Of a DNA stretch of 64,000 bases, positions 25,065 to 37,505 are shown piece after piece. Position numbers and translations under genes: made by a program. The first letter of the stretch is position 1. Every line of letters starts with the position of its first letter. The stretch lies in contig CM045758.1 of assembly GCA_025200525.1 (NCBI GenBank), positions 168,418,261 through 168,482,260 on the forward strand, read 5' to 3'. Below the pieces are notes generated by a model. It did not search any database. It was given only the letters and a program-made list of their open reading frames with translations, and was not told where the DNA came from. This stretch comes from Camellia lanceoleosa. Taxonomy: Eukaryota > Streptophyta > Magnoliopsida > Ericales > Theaceae.

Positions 25065-25200
25065 TGATTCATAATTTGTTTCACAATCTGTTTTGATTCA
25101 TAATTTGTTTCACAATCTGTCTTGATTCATAATTTGTTTCACAATCTGTTTTGATTCATAATTTGATTCACAGTTTGTTTTGATTCAAAATTTGATTCAC
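25065..25200 (+). repeat. Short tandem repeat, about 32 bp x 4
   Basis: Units of ttgattcataatttgtttcac plus aatctgttt-type spacer follow each other here, with variants continuing to about 25400. It lies in the presumed leader of the hAT transposase gene. Confidence 0.65.
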
Positions 25201-25893
25201 ATTAAATTAGTGATCCTTCTTCAATCCTTTGATTCATAATATATTACTGAACATAATTTAGTTTAACTAATTTGTTGTGTAATTTAGTCAGTGAACATTA
25301 AACTTTGATTCATAATTTAGTTTAATAATCAAAGTTAAACTTTGATTCATAATTTAGTTTAACTAATCTGTTCTGTAATTTAGTCAGTGAACATTAAACT
25401 TTGATTCATCTTACTGATCCTTCTATAACTAATCAAACTCACTGATCCTTCTGTTCTGATCCTTCTGATTTATCTTACTACTGATCCTTCTGTTCTGTAA
25501 CTAATCAAACTTACTGATCCTTCTTCAATCCTTGTTTAATCTGTTCTGAAGTTCATAATCTGTTCTGAAATTAATCTGTTATGTAACTTACTGATATGCC
25601 ATTTAACTGTTCAAATTAAATGATTTTTTATTTGTTCATAATCTGTTCATAATCCTTATTTTATCTTGTTGATATGCCACTTCTGAAGTTCAAATTAATA
25701 TGTTCATAATCCTTCTTTTGTTTTACTGATATGCCATTGAATATCCTTCTTTTATCTTCATATGCCATTTAACATGTTCAAACATAGACAAAGAGTCTGA
25801 TGGTTGTTTGTTTAAAAAGAGCATGGATTTGAAAAGTATATTTTGAATGATTTTTTATTGGTTGTTGGCAGTTTATTTGATAATCTTTTGGTC

Positions 25894-27897
25894 ATGGATC
25901 GTCCAAGTGAAGAAACTTTTTTTATGAGTCCCAATGTTGAGCCCGAATCATCTTCTATTGACCCCTCTACCCAATCTAATGCTCCCCCTCTTAGACCACC
26001 CTTGGCCAAAACTAGTAGTAATAGGAGAACAACATCAAAGGCTTGGAATCATTTTGAAAAGATTAAGGGTATTGATGGGAATGATAGGGCTATGTGCAAG
26101 TATTGTAAGAAAGAATATATGGCAGGCTCTAAGAGTCACGGAACAAGAAATTTGTTAAGTCATTTGAAAAATTGTACAAAGTATCCATATAGGGATACTT
26201 ATGGGTAACAAACATTGGGATTTCAACCTAGAGAAGTTGGTGGGGAGGGTGTTGTTGATGTTGTGGTTATACCATTTTCTATAGAAGTTGCTAGGAGGCA
26301 TCTTGCCGAGATGATAGTAATTGATGAATTGCCCTTTAGATTTGTGGATGGAGTTGGTTTTAAGAGGTTTTGTAATGTCTTGCAACCCAATTTCAAGATC
26401 CCATCTTGATATATTGTTGCTAGGGACATTGTAGACATATACACTAATGAAAAGGAGAGGTTGAAGAAAATTGTGAAGGGGCATAGAATTTGCTTTACTA
26501 CAAACACATGGACTTCCATACAAAATTTGTGTTATGTGTGTCTAACTGCACATTTCATTGATGACGATTGGAAGTTACAAAAGAGGATCATAAATTTTTG
26601 TCAAGTTAAAGACCACAAAGGAGAAACACTTGGTAAAAAAATTGAGGCACTCTTAAAAGAGTGGGACATTGACGGCCTTTTTATCTTAACTGTTGATAAT
26701 GTGAGTTCCAATAATCTAACCATTAGATTCTTGAAACGAACCACAAAATTGTGACAGGGAACTGTCTTGGGCCATGAATTTTTACATATGCGTTGTTGTG
26801 CGCATATTCTAAATCTCATTGTTAGTAATGGATTGAAGGATCTTGAGTCTTGTATAGCCAATGTGAGGCATGCAGTGAGGTATGTGAGGTCTCTTCCAAA
26901 CCGCCTTGACTCTTTTAAAAAGTATGTGGAAAGTTTGAAAATTGACTTGTGCCTAGATGTGCCAACACGGTGGAATTCTACATATCTTATGTCAGAGGCG
27001 GCAGAAAAATTTGAAAGTGCTTTTCAAAGAATTGATAAGGAGGACTACAATTATTAACACTATTTTTTGGATAATGAAGGGGGTGAGAGGAGAGAGATGC
27101 TTACCGCCGAGGATTGGGATAATTGTAAGGTGTTTTTGAAATTTCTTAGAATGTTTTACAATGCAACAAAGAGATTTTCTAGCTCTTTATTTGTTACTTC
27201 AAATACATTCTACACTGAAATTTTTGTCATTGAAAATATGATTGGACAATTAATCAAAGACAACGATCCTATTTTGTCTTTAATGGCAAAGAAAATGAAA
27301 GAGAAGTTTGACAAGTATTGGGAAAATGGGGATAAAATCAATCTCCTTTTGTCCATTGCGGTTGTTCTTGACCCTCGAAGAAAAATGACATACTTGCAAT
27401 TTTGTTTTTCAACAATTTTTGGTGGAGATGTTGTGAAAGTGAAAGAAATATTAGAGAAAATGAAAAATTATTTGAGTAAATTGTATGATCATTATGCCGC
27501 GTTTGGTTCAACAAATGTGCATTCCTCCAATGTAAATGAAATAATAGATATGGTGATAGATGAAAATGACCCACATTCTCTTGTGAACTCTCAATTTAAC
27601 TCATTTTTGGAAGGGCAATTTTTTAGTAGTGAGAGTATATCGGAATTGGACAAGTACTTAGGTGATATTGAGAAAGGTGAGAAGAATGCTCAATTTGACA
27701 TCTTGGAGTGGTGGAAGGTTAATGCAACAAAGTATAGAGTATTATCACTCATAGCACGAGATGTCTTGGCAATGCTTGTTTCCACTGTTGCTTCTGAGTC
27801 GGCTTTTAGTACAGGAGGTCGAATACTTGATCCATTTCGTAGTTCACTTGCTCCAAAGATGGTGGAGGTTCTTGTTTGTACACAAAATTGGCTTTGA
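25894..27897 (+). pseudogene. hAT transposase (BED finger, RICESLEEPER-like), four in-frame stops
   Basis: One reading frame of 668 codons from the ATG at 25894. An N-terminal BED zinc finger (AMCKYCKKEYM...GTRNLLSHLKNC) is followed by the RNase H-like core (ICFTTNTWTSIQNL, LTVDNVSSNN, LHMRCCAHILNLIVSNGL, DVPTRWNSTYLM) and the C-terminal hATC dimerisation region (FDILEWWKVNATKYRVLS, VASESAFSTGGRIL). Stops: TAA 26206, TGA 26407 (consistent with arginine CGA), TGA 26752 and TAA 27055. All segments stay in phase, so decay is by substitution only. The BED finger should bind the element ends and the hATC region should multimerise. Length is normal for the family. A probable leader acceptor (ttggcag) lies at about 25870. 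Confidence 0.85.
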
Positions 27898-29072
27898 AGT
27901 AACATTCCAATATGCCTTCGAGAAGCAATGAATGATGTTGAAGAATTTGAACAACAATATGATTCGGGTAATACATTCAATAATTTATTTTGTTTTAAAT
28001 TTAATTTATTTTGTATTATTCAAATTCATTATTTTCACTTCACATGATTTTCTTGTGTTATGTTTTATGTGTAGTTGTTTCATAATCAAGTTCTTGTTCA
28101 AGCCCATGTCTGAAGAGTAATTTTATTGAAATTTAATATCATTGGTAAAAAATACTTCCCCTTAGTTAAATGTTGTTAACATATGTTTACTTCTTTTAAG
28201 TTTAAGATTTTTTAGTATTTTCCTTATTAATAATTTTATTTTTTTATTATGCAGGTTTAGATGGCTCATGGTTTGGTTGAAGGAAATGAATGACTTTTTT
28301 TTTTTTTTTTTTTTGGATGACTGTAACTTGTTTGTTTTTTGAACTTTGCATGACTATAACTTGGATGCACAATGTTTGGATAACTGTAACTTGGTTTGGA
28401 TGCACAATTTTTCATACAATGTTTGAGGAAGTACACTGCTATGTTATGTTATTTACATAGATGTGAAAATTGCCCAGGTTTTGGATGATTGGATGATGAA
28501 AATTGCCCAGTTACTTACACAATGTCTGGATTTTCTTTTCGTCCTTCTCTTCTTTGCATCTAGATTTTGAGTACAATGTGATCAAATTGTGAAAATTGCC
28601 CAGCTACTTATACAAGGGCTGCTATGTCATTTACTGCTTCTTCTGAGAGATACAAATTTGGTAATGGTGGAGAAGGTCTCTGTTGAGTACAATGTGATCA
28701 AAATGATTTTGTTTAATCCCAAATATATTTTTGGTTCTAAATGAGATCAAAAAACCTTTCCAGGAAGAACTTAGATGATGCAGGAATAGTTTTCAAAGGT
28801 CAATGTTCAATCAAACATAAAAACTTACGTTCTGCCAATCCGATTCGTATATAAAAACTTATGTCATAAAAATTTATGTTCCACCAAACTTATGTGGAAA
28901 ATTTGTAAAATTTTCAACTGCTAAACCGATTCGTATCCATCCGCCAATCTGCCCAATCCGCATCCGTTGGATTGGCGGACGGATGCGGATTGATTTTCTC
29001 CAATCTGCTAATCTGGAGGACGGATGGCGGATTAGAGGTTCCGTGGCCGCAACCAATCCGCGCCCACCCTTA

Positions 29073-29969
29073 ATTTTCTTTGGTGTCTTTGAAACATTTC
29101 TTTGGTGTTTTAGGTTGTTTTTGAAATTTTTGGACTATATTTCGCTATTTTTGGACTATTTTTGCTATTTTGTCATTCTTGTCTTTGGGCCATTTTTTGG
29201 TGTTTTGGGTTGTTTTTGCTGCACTTTTGTTGCTGTTTTTGGACTATATTTGCTTCTGTTTTTGGACTATTTTTGAGGAGTTTGATTGAAGTTCTTCTAT
29301 CTATTTTTTATCACTTGCCAAGGTTGAAATGAAAAGCATATAATTAAAGGCATATAATTAAAACTAATAACATACTACCTATTTTTTTATAAAAGGCTTA
29401 TAATTAAAATGAAAATCATATAATTAAAAGGCATATAGAATTATCAAAATTCCACATAAATTAAAAGCGTATACCGATCACACTCAAAACTAATAACATG
29501 CTACATAAAATGAAACTTCAAATTCAAAGCTTTTATGACTCGCTGTGCCACAAGTGTTCAATAAGGTTCGATTGGAGATGAGAATGTATTTACCTGTCTC
29601 TAATGTTGTGATGACATTGAATGAATTCCATAAATTCAATAGTTCTCTACTGTAACACCGTTACATAGAAATTGAGCATATGTGGATTCAAATTTCAAAA
29701 TAATTAATTGTGGGCTTGATTTGACTTGACCCATAATAAAGCACCTATTACCAAAACACCAGTAAAGCTTATCAATCACCACCATTAGCAGGGCTAGGAT
29801 CGATTAGAATACTGGACGAAATTTCCGAAAAGAACTACTAAAATATCCAACATTTCACACGCTACAAGAGTGAAACTTGACTCACTGTGAAAAGACAATG
29901 CTTTACCATCTGCTATAATTTGATCAGAACAAAGCTCTCAGCTTTCAGTACCAATCCTAGAAAATCTCC
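29073..29969. other. Intergenic between hAT and the PPR gene
   Basis: 29080-29280 holds repeated tttttggactattttt and tttggtgttttgggttg motifs resembling sequence at 19740-19770, possibly the rest of the split Harbinger element. The remainder to 29969 is AT-rich and should include the PPR promoter. No TATA box stands out. Confidence 0.4.
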
Positions 29970-31870
29970 ATGCCCAACATCTCTAGCCCTTCAATGCTTC
30001 CCATCTTCTTCTTATCAAGAACAACAATCCACCAGAGACTTTTTCTCAGTTTCCAATCAAAACCCATCTCGACTACCCCTGTTCCAACCCATCAGCACAT
30101 TGCCCATCTCGTACTCGAACAAAAATCTGCAACCCAAGCCCTCCAAACTTTCAAATGGGCTTCCAAGCTCCCCAATTTTGCCACTCCCAATCAACTTATA
30201 GAGCTTTGATTCACAAACTCTGCACTTTCCGTCGATTCGATGCTGTCAAGGAGGTGCTCGACGAAATGCCCAGCTCAATTGGGTCACCCCCAGATGAGGA
30301 CATTTTTGTCACGATTGTGCGTGGCCTTGGACGGGCGCGAATGATTCGAGAAGTCATTAAAGTACTTGATTTGGTCTCTAAATTTGAAAAAACCCCGTCT
30401 TTGAAACTCTTCAATTCGATTCTTGATGTTCTTGTTAAGGAAGATATTGATTTAGCTAGAAAATTTTATAGGAAGAAGATGATGGGTTGTGGTGTTGAAT
30501 GCGATGAGTACACTTTTGGGATCTTGATGAAGGGACTTTGCTTGACTAATAGAATTGATGAGGGTTTCAAGCATCTGGCAGTCATGAAGTCCCGTGGTTT
30601 GACGCCGAATACTGTTATTTATAATACATTACTTCATGGTCTTTGCAAGAATGGGAAGGTTGGAAGAGCTAGGAGCTTGATGAATGAAATGGCGAAACCC
30701 AATGAAGTTACTTTTAATATTCTGATATCCGCGTATTGTCGAGAAGAGAATTTAGTGCAAGCTCTTGTGTTGTTGGAGAAGTGTTTCAGTAATGGGTTTG
30801 TCCCTGATATCATCACTGTGACCAAGGTTATTGAAATCCTCTGCAATGAAGGCCGTGTCACTGAGGCCGTTGAAGTTTTAGAAAGAGTAGAGAACAAGGG
30901 AGGCACTCTTGATGTTGTAGCGTATAACGCCCTGATCAAGGGCTTCTGTAAGAAAGGGAAAGTGAAACTCACACTTCGGTATTTGAAGGAGATGGAGAGT
31001 AAGGGATGCCTTCCAAATATAGACACATATAATGTATTGATAGGTGGCTTGTGTGAGTCTGGGATGTTGGATTCAGCTCTTGATATGTTTCATGAAATGA
31101 AAACGGTAGGAATTAGATGGAACTTTGTCACATACGATACATTAATCGGTGGGTTGTGTTTTGGAGGAAGAATGGAAGATGGATTTAAGATCTTGGAATT
31201 GATGGAAGAGAGCAAGGGGGGATCTGGGGGTCATATTAGTCCTTACAACAGCATCATATACGGTCTGTACAAGGAAAATCGTTTGATTGAAGCCCTTGAA
31301 TTCCTTACTAAGATGGGGAAACTGTTTCCTAGAGCTGTTGATAGGAGCTTGAGAATACTAGGATTCTGTGAGGAGGGCTGCGTTGATGATGCAAAGAGGG
31401 TTTATCATCAGATGATCGGGGAAGGGGGTATTCCTAGTGCTCTCGTGTATGCCAGCTTGATTCGTGGGTTCTGCCAACAGGGTTTTGTCAAGGAAGCATT
31501 TGAGCTGATGAATGAGATGGTTGGCCGCGGTTATTTTCCTGTTGCATCAACATTTAATGTCTTAATTTGTGGGCTTTGTGGGAATGGCAAAGTTGGGAGT
31601 TCATTTAAGCTAATGAAAGACATGGTTGGAAGAGGTTGCCTGCCTGATATTGGAAGCTATAGTCCTCTAGTTGATGCTTCTTGTAAAAAAGGAGATTTCC
31701 AAAAGGCTTTGTTACTCTTTCTACAAATGTTGGATGAAGGTATTATTCCTGACTATTTTACATGGAATGCGTTAGTTCTGTGTCTTAGTCAAGAGCAAAA
31801 GTGGTTAGAAGGGGAGAGTATGTTCCGTACGTATAACCTATTACAACAACCTATTACAACGGATTCTTGA
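29970..31870 (+). CDS. PPR protein, At2g17525-like, with one N-terminal frameshift
   Basis: Pentatricopeptide-repeat protein of the P class, which bind organellar RNA; the Arabidopsis relative is predicted mitochondrial. The main open frame runs to 31870 and contains successive 35-residue repeats, for example [56 protein letters not shown] and [17 protein letters not shown]. The N-terminal part lies in another frame: ATG at 29970, a targeting-like leader rich in Ser, Arg and Phe, then [18 protein letters not shown] and [10 protein letters not shown]. The two frames join cleanly ([16 protein letters not shown]) if one base is missing near 30180-30183 (a CC that should be CCC). The joined length, about 630 residues, matches the family member. 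No introns, as usual for PPR genes. Either a real frameshift allele or an assembly error; translation from an internal start would lose the presequence. Confidence 0.85.
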
Positions 31871-33780
31871 GACGTGAATTATGGGTTTTCTGACTTTTAG
31901 TAGTTAAAATGGCAAGATCATCGCATTTTGTGAGAAAGTCACACAATAGAACATTGATCTTGTTACTTTTTTCTTAGTTCACATCTGATGAAGAAAGTAG
32001 GCCATTCCATTTTGGAGAAAACATGGACCTAATCCAGCCCATCAGTGAAAGGTCGTGCATCTGTAATTGTGAAAAACAGCGGTCAATCCATCTTTGAAGT
32101 TGTTTTTTTGTTAGATATGGTGACACAAGCTGAGGGATGGAAGAGGATTGATCTGCATCAGATTGCTTTAGTGCGACTCATTCGGGTAGTTGGTTGCTCT
32201 GAGCTTTTAAACTGGAAGGGATGACAATGAGAAGAAAATTGTTACTCTTATGAGGCTGGGATGCAGAATTTCTGATTAGGTTGTGGAAATGAGAATTTCT
32301 ATTTTTAACTATCATCATGTGAAATGAAGAAGAGTTCATTATTATTATTGTTGTTGTGTTCTTTTGATGGAAAGATAGGTAGGTGTTTGCTGCAACTTAA
32401 ATGGGTTGTTAATGATCTGTTTATTTATTTTGTAATTATAAGTCAGATAAGTGGTAATTTTTTTTACAATTTATATGGTAAACATTATTTAAATAATTCT
32501 CATATAGAGTTGCTTTTTTCTTTTTCTTATTGTTTGTTTGGGAAGACTAATAAGTGCATTTTTTGTCTTTTTGGACAAAAAAATTGAGGTTGAAAATATG
32601 GATGTTTGGGTTAACTTTTTGACTTTTTATGGAAAAATGTGTAATAAAAAATTGTGAAAATTGGTTTTTAGAGGAAAATTTGAATTGGGAGTTGTGCAGC
32701 CGTAATTGTTGACTTTTGGTGAATAGTGTTAACTTTTTAACTTTTTGAGTAACTTTTTGACTTTTTGGATTATTTCCAAGTACCCAAACTTGGCCTAAAA
32801 ATTTTGAGTCCGTTTAGATGGACTTCGAAAGTTAAATTTTGCCTCAGAATTGCAAAAGTTAATTGAAGATGAAGGAAAAAAAAAAGAAAAAGAAAACAAA
32901 GGCTAAAATTAGGAAAGGGTGTTTTTAGAATAGGGCTCTAAAATTACTCTTAAATTCACATTATTATGGATAAATTTAGAAGTATGGTTTAAAGATCTTA
33001 ACGACTCAAACTTACAATAAACTGAAAAAAAAAAAAAACAAATAAACAAATAAATTGGTGGTTCTCATATGTGCCCATAGCTTTTGACTTTGAGTTCATG
33101 ATTAGTAACCATAAAAAATTAACTTCTGTTTAAAAACCAATTAAACTGATTTTTTGAATTTATGTTTTTTTCTCAAATTTACAAATTAAAACAATCATTT
33201 ATAAACTAAAAAAATTACCAAACAAGTTTTTATGACAGTTTTTAAAATTTTTGTAAATATAAATTAAAAACTAAAAATGAAATGGTTACCAAACATGCCG
33301 TAGATAGTAAAAATGTCGTAAAATTAATAAATAATTAAATAAGTTACTAACGTAAGAAATGACTTATCAAAACTATGCATGGTTTGATTTTTAGAATTTT
33401 TTTTAAAAAATTAAAAATTAATTTTGTTAAGAAATAAAACATAAAAAATAATTATCATTTAAGGGTAAAAAATAATTATCATTTTAACTTTTGAACAGGT
33501 TATATACATACGTACGGCTGTTTCAATTTAATTTGTAAAAAATTATTTCTAACCACTCGAAAGATAAAAATTATATAAAAATGATTTATATTTACAAAAA
33601 TTATAAAAATTATATAGTTGATTATTATTTGCTATTATAAATTATTTTATATATATATATATATATATTTAATATTGGTACCAAATTTATAAAATAAAAT
33701 TTATATATATTAAAAAGATGTGAGTGTGTGAGTGTGGTGGGTGTGTGTGTCAGAGAAAGAGAGAGAGAGAGACTGAGAAT
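31871..33780. other. PPR 3' flank and intergenic DNA
   Basis: No gene. A MITE-like segment lies at about 32590-32815, built of ttaactttttgactttt words and ending ccaaacttggcc; related sequence occurs near 42360-42600 and 43252-43470. 33180-33305 has accaaac-type words also common in such elements. An AT microsatellite sits at about 33646-33668. Confidence 0.45.
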
Positions 33781-34020
33781 GAAGAGTTTGTGTTTTATTG
33801 AAAACGTGTTTTCAAAACATGTTTTTACATTTTAATTAAAAGCGCGGTTCCTAAACACGTTTTCTGAAAAAAAAAAAATTTACTTAAAAGCGTGGTTTGT
33901 AACCACGCTTTCTTAATTAAAAGCGTGGTTTGTAATTACGCTTTTACGATTTTACAAATTTTTCATGAGAGGACCACAAAAACAGTAAAAGCGTGGTTTA
34001 TAATAACGTTTTAGCCTATT
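33780..34020. repeat. Cluster of AAAGCGTGGTT hairpins
   Basis: Four variants of aaaagcgtggtttgtaa...acgctttt follow one another. The best is a perfect hairpin at 33888-33910 (aagcgtggtt, loop tgt, aaccacgctt), followed by aaaagcgtggtttgtaatta and cgctttt, and by aaaagcgtggtttataataa. They look like subterminal repeats of a DNA transposon. A GT/GA-rich stretch precedes them (33720-33775). The following 34021-34505 is AT-rich with nothing recognised. Confidence 0.6.
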
Positions 34021-34505
34021 TTGAAAATTCTGTCCGAACTAAGCTTAATTTGGAAAATAACTTGATATTTTAACTTATTTTGAGTAAAACCCCCCAAAAA
34101 GTGAGTGAGAGAAAGACAGGGGTGCGGGTTTCAGGCTTCTATTTGAGGGGTGGGATTTTTAGCCTCTGTTTGGAATGATTGATTGGAAGAAAAAAAAAAA
34201 AAAAAAATATTAATTTAGTATAAATAAATGAAAACTATTAATTGTTTTTATTTTATTTTATTTTTTGAGATGCAAAAATAATTTTTAATATTTATTTTTA
34301 TCAAATTAATTTATATATACTTTTAAAATTTTTTTAAAAAATAAATTTGAAAATGAAATCAAACAAAACTTTCTAATTATATGTTTAAAACCATAAATGA
34401 TGAAAAACAATAAGAAATTTAAATATATAAGAATCTATTTAAAAATTTTTTTATAAATATTTTTAGAAGATTTGGATGGATAACTGAACTTACCAACTTT
34501 GTAAC

Positions 34506-35091
34506 TGTGTGAGTGATTTTCTGACCACACTGCCAACTCAGTATTCAGTTGGAGAATACTGGCAGAATAGATGGCACTTGGCTAACCTGCAACAGAAAGA
34601 GAAGAATCCCACGGTGGTTCGCCACCCGGGGGTACTCCGACGATCAAGTCAGTACTCAATATCTCTCAAAGATAAATCAACTATTTAACTCACAAGCTTG
34701 AGTATCAAAAAACATACCTTAGACCCATGGGGGTGCCTCTCTTTTATAGCCAATACAATCCTAGTCCCAATAGGAGCCTGGCGCTAATGGACTTAGGATT
34801 ATTGCTAATCTGGGACTATCAGTGGGATTAGGATAAACTCTCTAAGAGTCTTATCTTTACCCAAACTGAATTCTTCTCCCAATCTAGGACTCTTGTCCAT
34901 GTCCAGGTTGAGTTCCCTCTTCATTCTAGGACTCTTGTCCCCTATCCGCTTATCTCGGATTCCGATATCTTCGGAGGTAACCTCGGCCTATCCGAGATGA
35001 CCTTGGCACAACGGCCAAGACATGTGGCACCTCGGCTGACTCGTCAGCGTCACCCTGCCACATGTTGGTACTCAGAAAATATATCCCCACA
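34506..35091 (-). repeat. 3' LTR (left copy)
   Basis: 586 bp, starting tgtgtgagtgattttctgac on the plus strand and ending atatccccaca. Compared with the right copy it has an insertion near 34550-34600 and scattered substitutions. The cttttatagcc near 34740 gives the TATA-like ggctataaaag on the minus strand. Confidence 0.8.
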
Positions 35092-36189
35092 ACTGCCCCA
35101 TAGGTTCTATTACCTCGGCATTCTGAGGTGATGGAACCTATACTGTTCGTTCATCTGTGCCCCTCTGTCCGAGATCAAACTCGCCGACCTCAAAGTTCCC
35201 TGGACTTTACTATCCACTTCTGTCAAGTATCAAGCTTCATGTTTTTCAAGCTATTCGAGATCATACCTCCTAGCCGAGGTTTCTGGTTTCATTAATTCAT
35301 AAACTCCAAGAGCTTTGCATCCGCTTTATTCACATTTTTTGGTGGGCTCCTGATTTCCAGTCATCTATTTGACTTCGGCGATCTTCATATCGGCGTTCAC
35401 TTATCTTGGTAGGTTCATAAACTCTTTTATTAAGCTCAATCTTTCATAACTCTTCTGAATCCGTTTACTTGCCCTCTGTTGTCTTCTATTTTTCGTCTGT
35501 TTTCAAGTTTTTTGAAATTTTTAAATGCCTGGTACTGTTTTTTGCCATATCCGCTTTCCGTTGCTAGCATTGTGTCTGGGTCATTACTTTCTTGTTTCTT
35601 CATATACTTATTTAGCGCCTGTGCACTTGGCTTTATCTTTAAACTTCGTCGTTTTCTTGACTTTGATTTTTCTCTTTTTTCATTCAATCCTCTGGCTTTT
35701 TCTCTTTCTTAGCTCTTTTGTTTAAATTTGTCATTGTTCCAAGCTTTCAAGCTTCGCGAATCGCTTTCGTCTCTCCTCCTGAAGCTTACGTCATTTTGTC
35801 ATTGTCGTCAGATTTCGGCAATTCTCATTCTGACTTCCCTCTTTCTGGTAAGCCACTGTTTCTCCTGGTTTTATTACTTGTTGCTTTCCAAGAAGCTCTG
35901 CTTCATTGTTAACCACCATTTCTGTTTTACCCGTTGTTTCCAAATCATCTTCTTGAATACACACTGTTCACATATCTGTTGATTTCTGCCACTGTTCTTG
36001 GCTTGACACACCTATGCAATCTTTTTGTCTTGATTTCTTGATAGCTTCATCACCATTTTTGATTTTCGAATTACATTTCTTGTTTCTGTTTTTTGTGTCT
36101 TTTTTCAGATTTTTGCTTTCAATCCTTGCCTTCAAAACTCCGAGGTGCCAATCGCCGAGAAGAGCTTTGATCAAACTCTTTTAGGAGAT

Positions 36190-36358
36190 TGATGCTGAGC
36201 TCATGGCTGAGAAGGCTACTGAGAAGTTCTTTTCAACTGTCTTCTGGGGGTAAGACACAACTTGCCGCTGATGTCGAGTAGTTTGCTTCCTTCTTGAAAT
36301 TGATGCCGAGGTAACGGTAGAGAAGCTCCTCCAACTAACTGTCGAGGCTGAACCATAG
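36190..36358 (+). pseudogene. Remnant of the antisense ORF C-terminus
   Basis: The plus strand encodes two tandem versions of the same tail: EIDAELMAEKATEKFF (from about 36190) and LEIDAEVTVEKLLQLTVEAE ending in TAG at 36356. This matches the C-terminus LLEIDAEVMAEK...FVEA of the antisense ORF in the 8-16 kb element. It is antisense to the element, as expected. The upstream part cannot be followed in an open frame. Confidence 0.6.
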
Positions 36359-37016
36359 TCGTTCATCGAAGCAGATCAGTCCGACGTTCTTGCTTTTAGT
36401 CCCTAGTTCTTTAAGGTCTTCATTTTTGTATCTGCCAACCTTCTCAGCTCTTAACAAGCAAGTTGGTCATCTTGGATGATCATATCTTGGAAACGTTTTT
36501 TAGTGTTATCTCGGTTATACTAAACTTGTAAATTGCTTCAAATTTCAACAAGTGGTAAACTTCATAATCTTTGGTTAACTCATCTTGTAATTTGCTCAGA
36601 AATTTCAACAAGTGTAAACATTCCTTACTCCTTAATTATCATTCCTTCCCCCTGCATCTTCTCCCTGCCCCCTAATGTGAACATAAGTTGCACTTAGGAT
36701 CACATTAGGGAAGTTGGCTTCGTGCCGTAGTCACAGACCTGATGTGTTCTTCTTTCGTCGATGTATTAAAACTTCTGGTATTTAATTCGCCCCCTTTAGA
36801 CCCTCTTTCTTTTGGCCTTTGTAAACTATCATCGCTGTTTCTTAAAGCATTTATTCCTTTCACAATTCTGGTCACCACTTCTGGCGTGCACTTAGTGGTT
36901 CTGTTCTAATCAAAACGACGTTTGACTCCAACGAATCTTTTGCCGACATTTAACTTTGTTCACTCTTTAACTTGTAAATTCTCTCAGAATTTCAACAAGT
37001 GTTAACATCATTCGTT

Positions 37017-37505
37017 TTAACTTCGGTTAAACATCATCTCGACTTAACTTCGGTTTAAGCATCATCTCCATTTAACTTCGGTTAAACATCATCTCGGCTT
37101 AACTTCGGTTAAGCATCACCTCAGTTTAACTTCGGTTAAACATCATCTCGACTTAACTTCGGTTTAAGCATCATCTCCATTTAACTTCGGTTAAACATCA
37201 TCTCGGCTTAACTTCGGTTAAGCATCACCTCAGTTTAACTTCGGTTAAACATCATCTCAGCTTAACTTCGGTTAAGCATCACCTCAGTTTAACTTCGGTT
37301 AAACATCATCTCGGCTTAACTTCGGTTAAACATCATCTCGGCTTAACTTCGGTTAAGCATCATCTCGGCTTAACTTCGGTTAAGCATCACCTCAGTTTAA
37401 CTTCGGTTAAACATCATCTCGGCTTAACTTCGGTTAAGCATCATCTCGGCTTAACTTCGGTTAAACATCATCTCGGCTTAACTTCGGTTAAACATCATCT
37501 CGGTT
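37017..37505 (+). repeat. 27-bp tandem array, 18 copies, TTCG hairpins
   Basis: The unit is close to ttaacttcggttaa followed by (a/g)catcatctcggc, with a few ctcgac, ctccat and ctcagt variants. Each unit holds a 5-bp stem (ttaac/gttaa) closed on a TTCG loop. I counted 18 loops. Some copies have one extra t (ggtttaag), which bulges the stem. The array lies inside the LARD-like element and encodes nothing. Confidence 0.9.

Larger units (their letters stand above)
24224..29072 (+). mobile_element. hAT transposon, degenerate
   Basis: The right end, reversed, reads taagggtgggcgcggattgg, a typical plant hAT terminus, preceded by cggatgcgg-type subterminal repeats (28920-29040). The proposed left end (tagggctatgcagcggttct) is only loosely similar. 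The flanking 8-mers attttgct (24216-24223) and attttctt (29073-29080) match at 6 of 8 positions. The transposase frame lies at 25894-27897. Upstream are CT and TTC microsatellites (24621-24640, 24800-24842) and a probable 5' leader with intron; downstream from 27898 the sequence is non-coding. The left boundary is uncertain. Confidence 0.6.
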
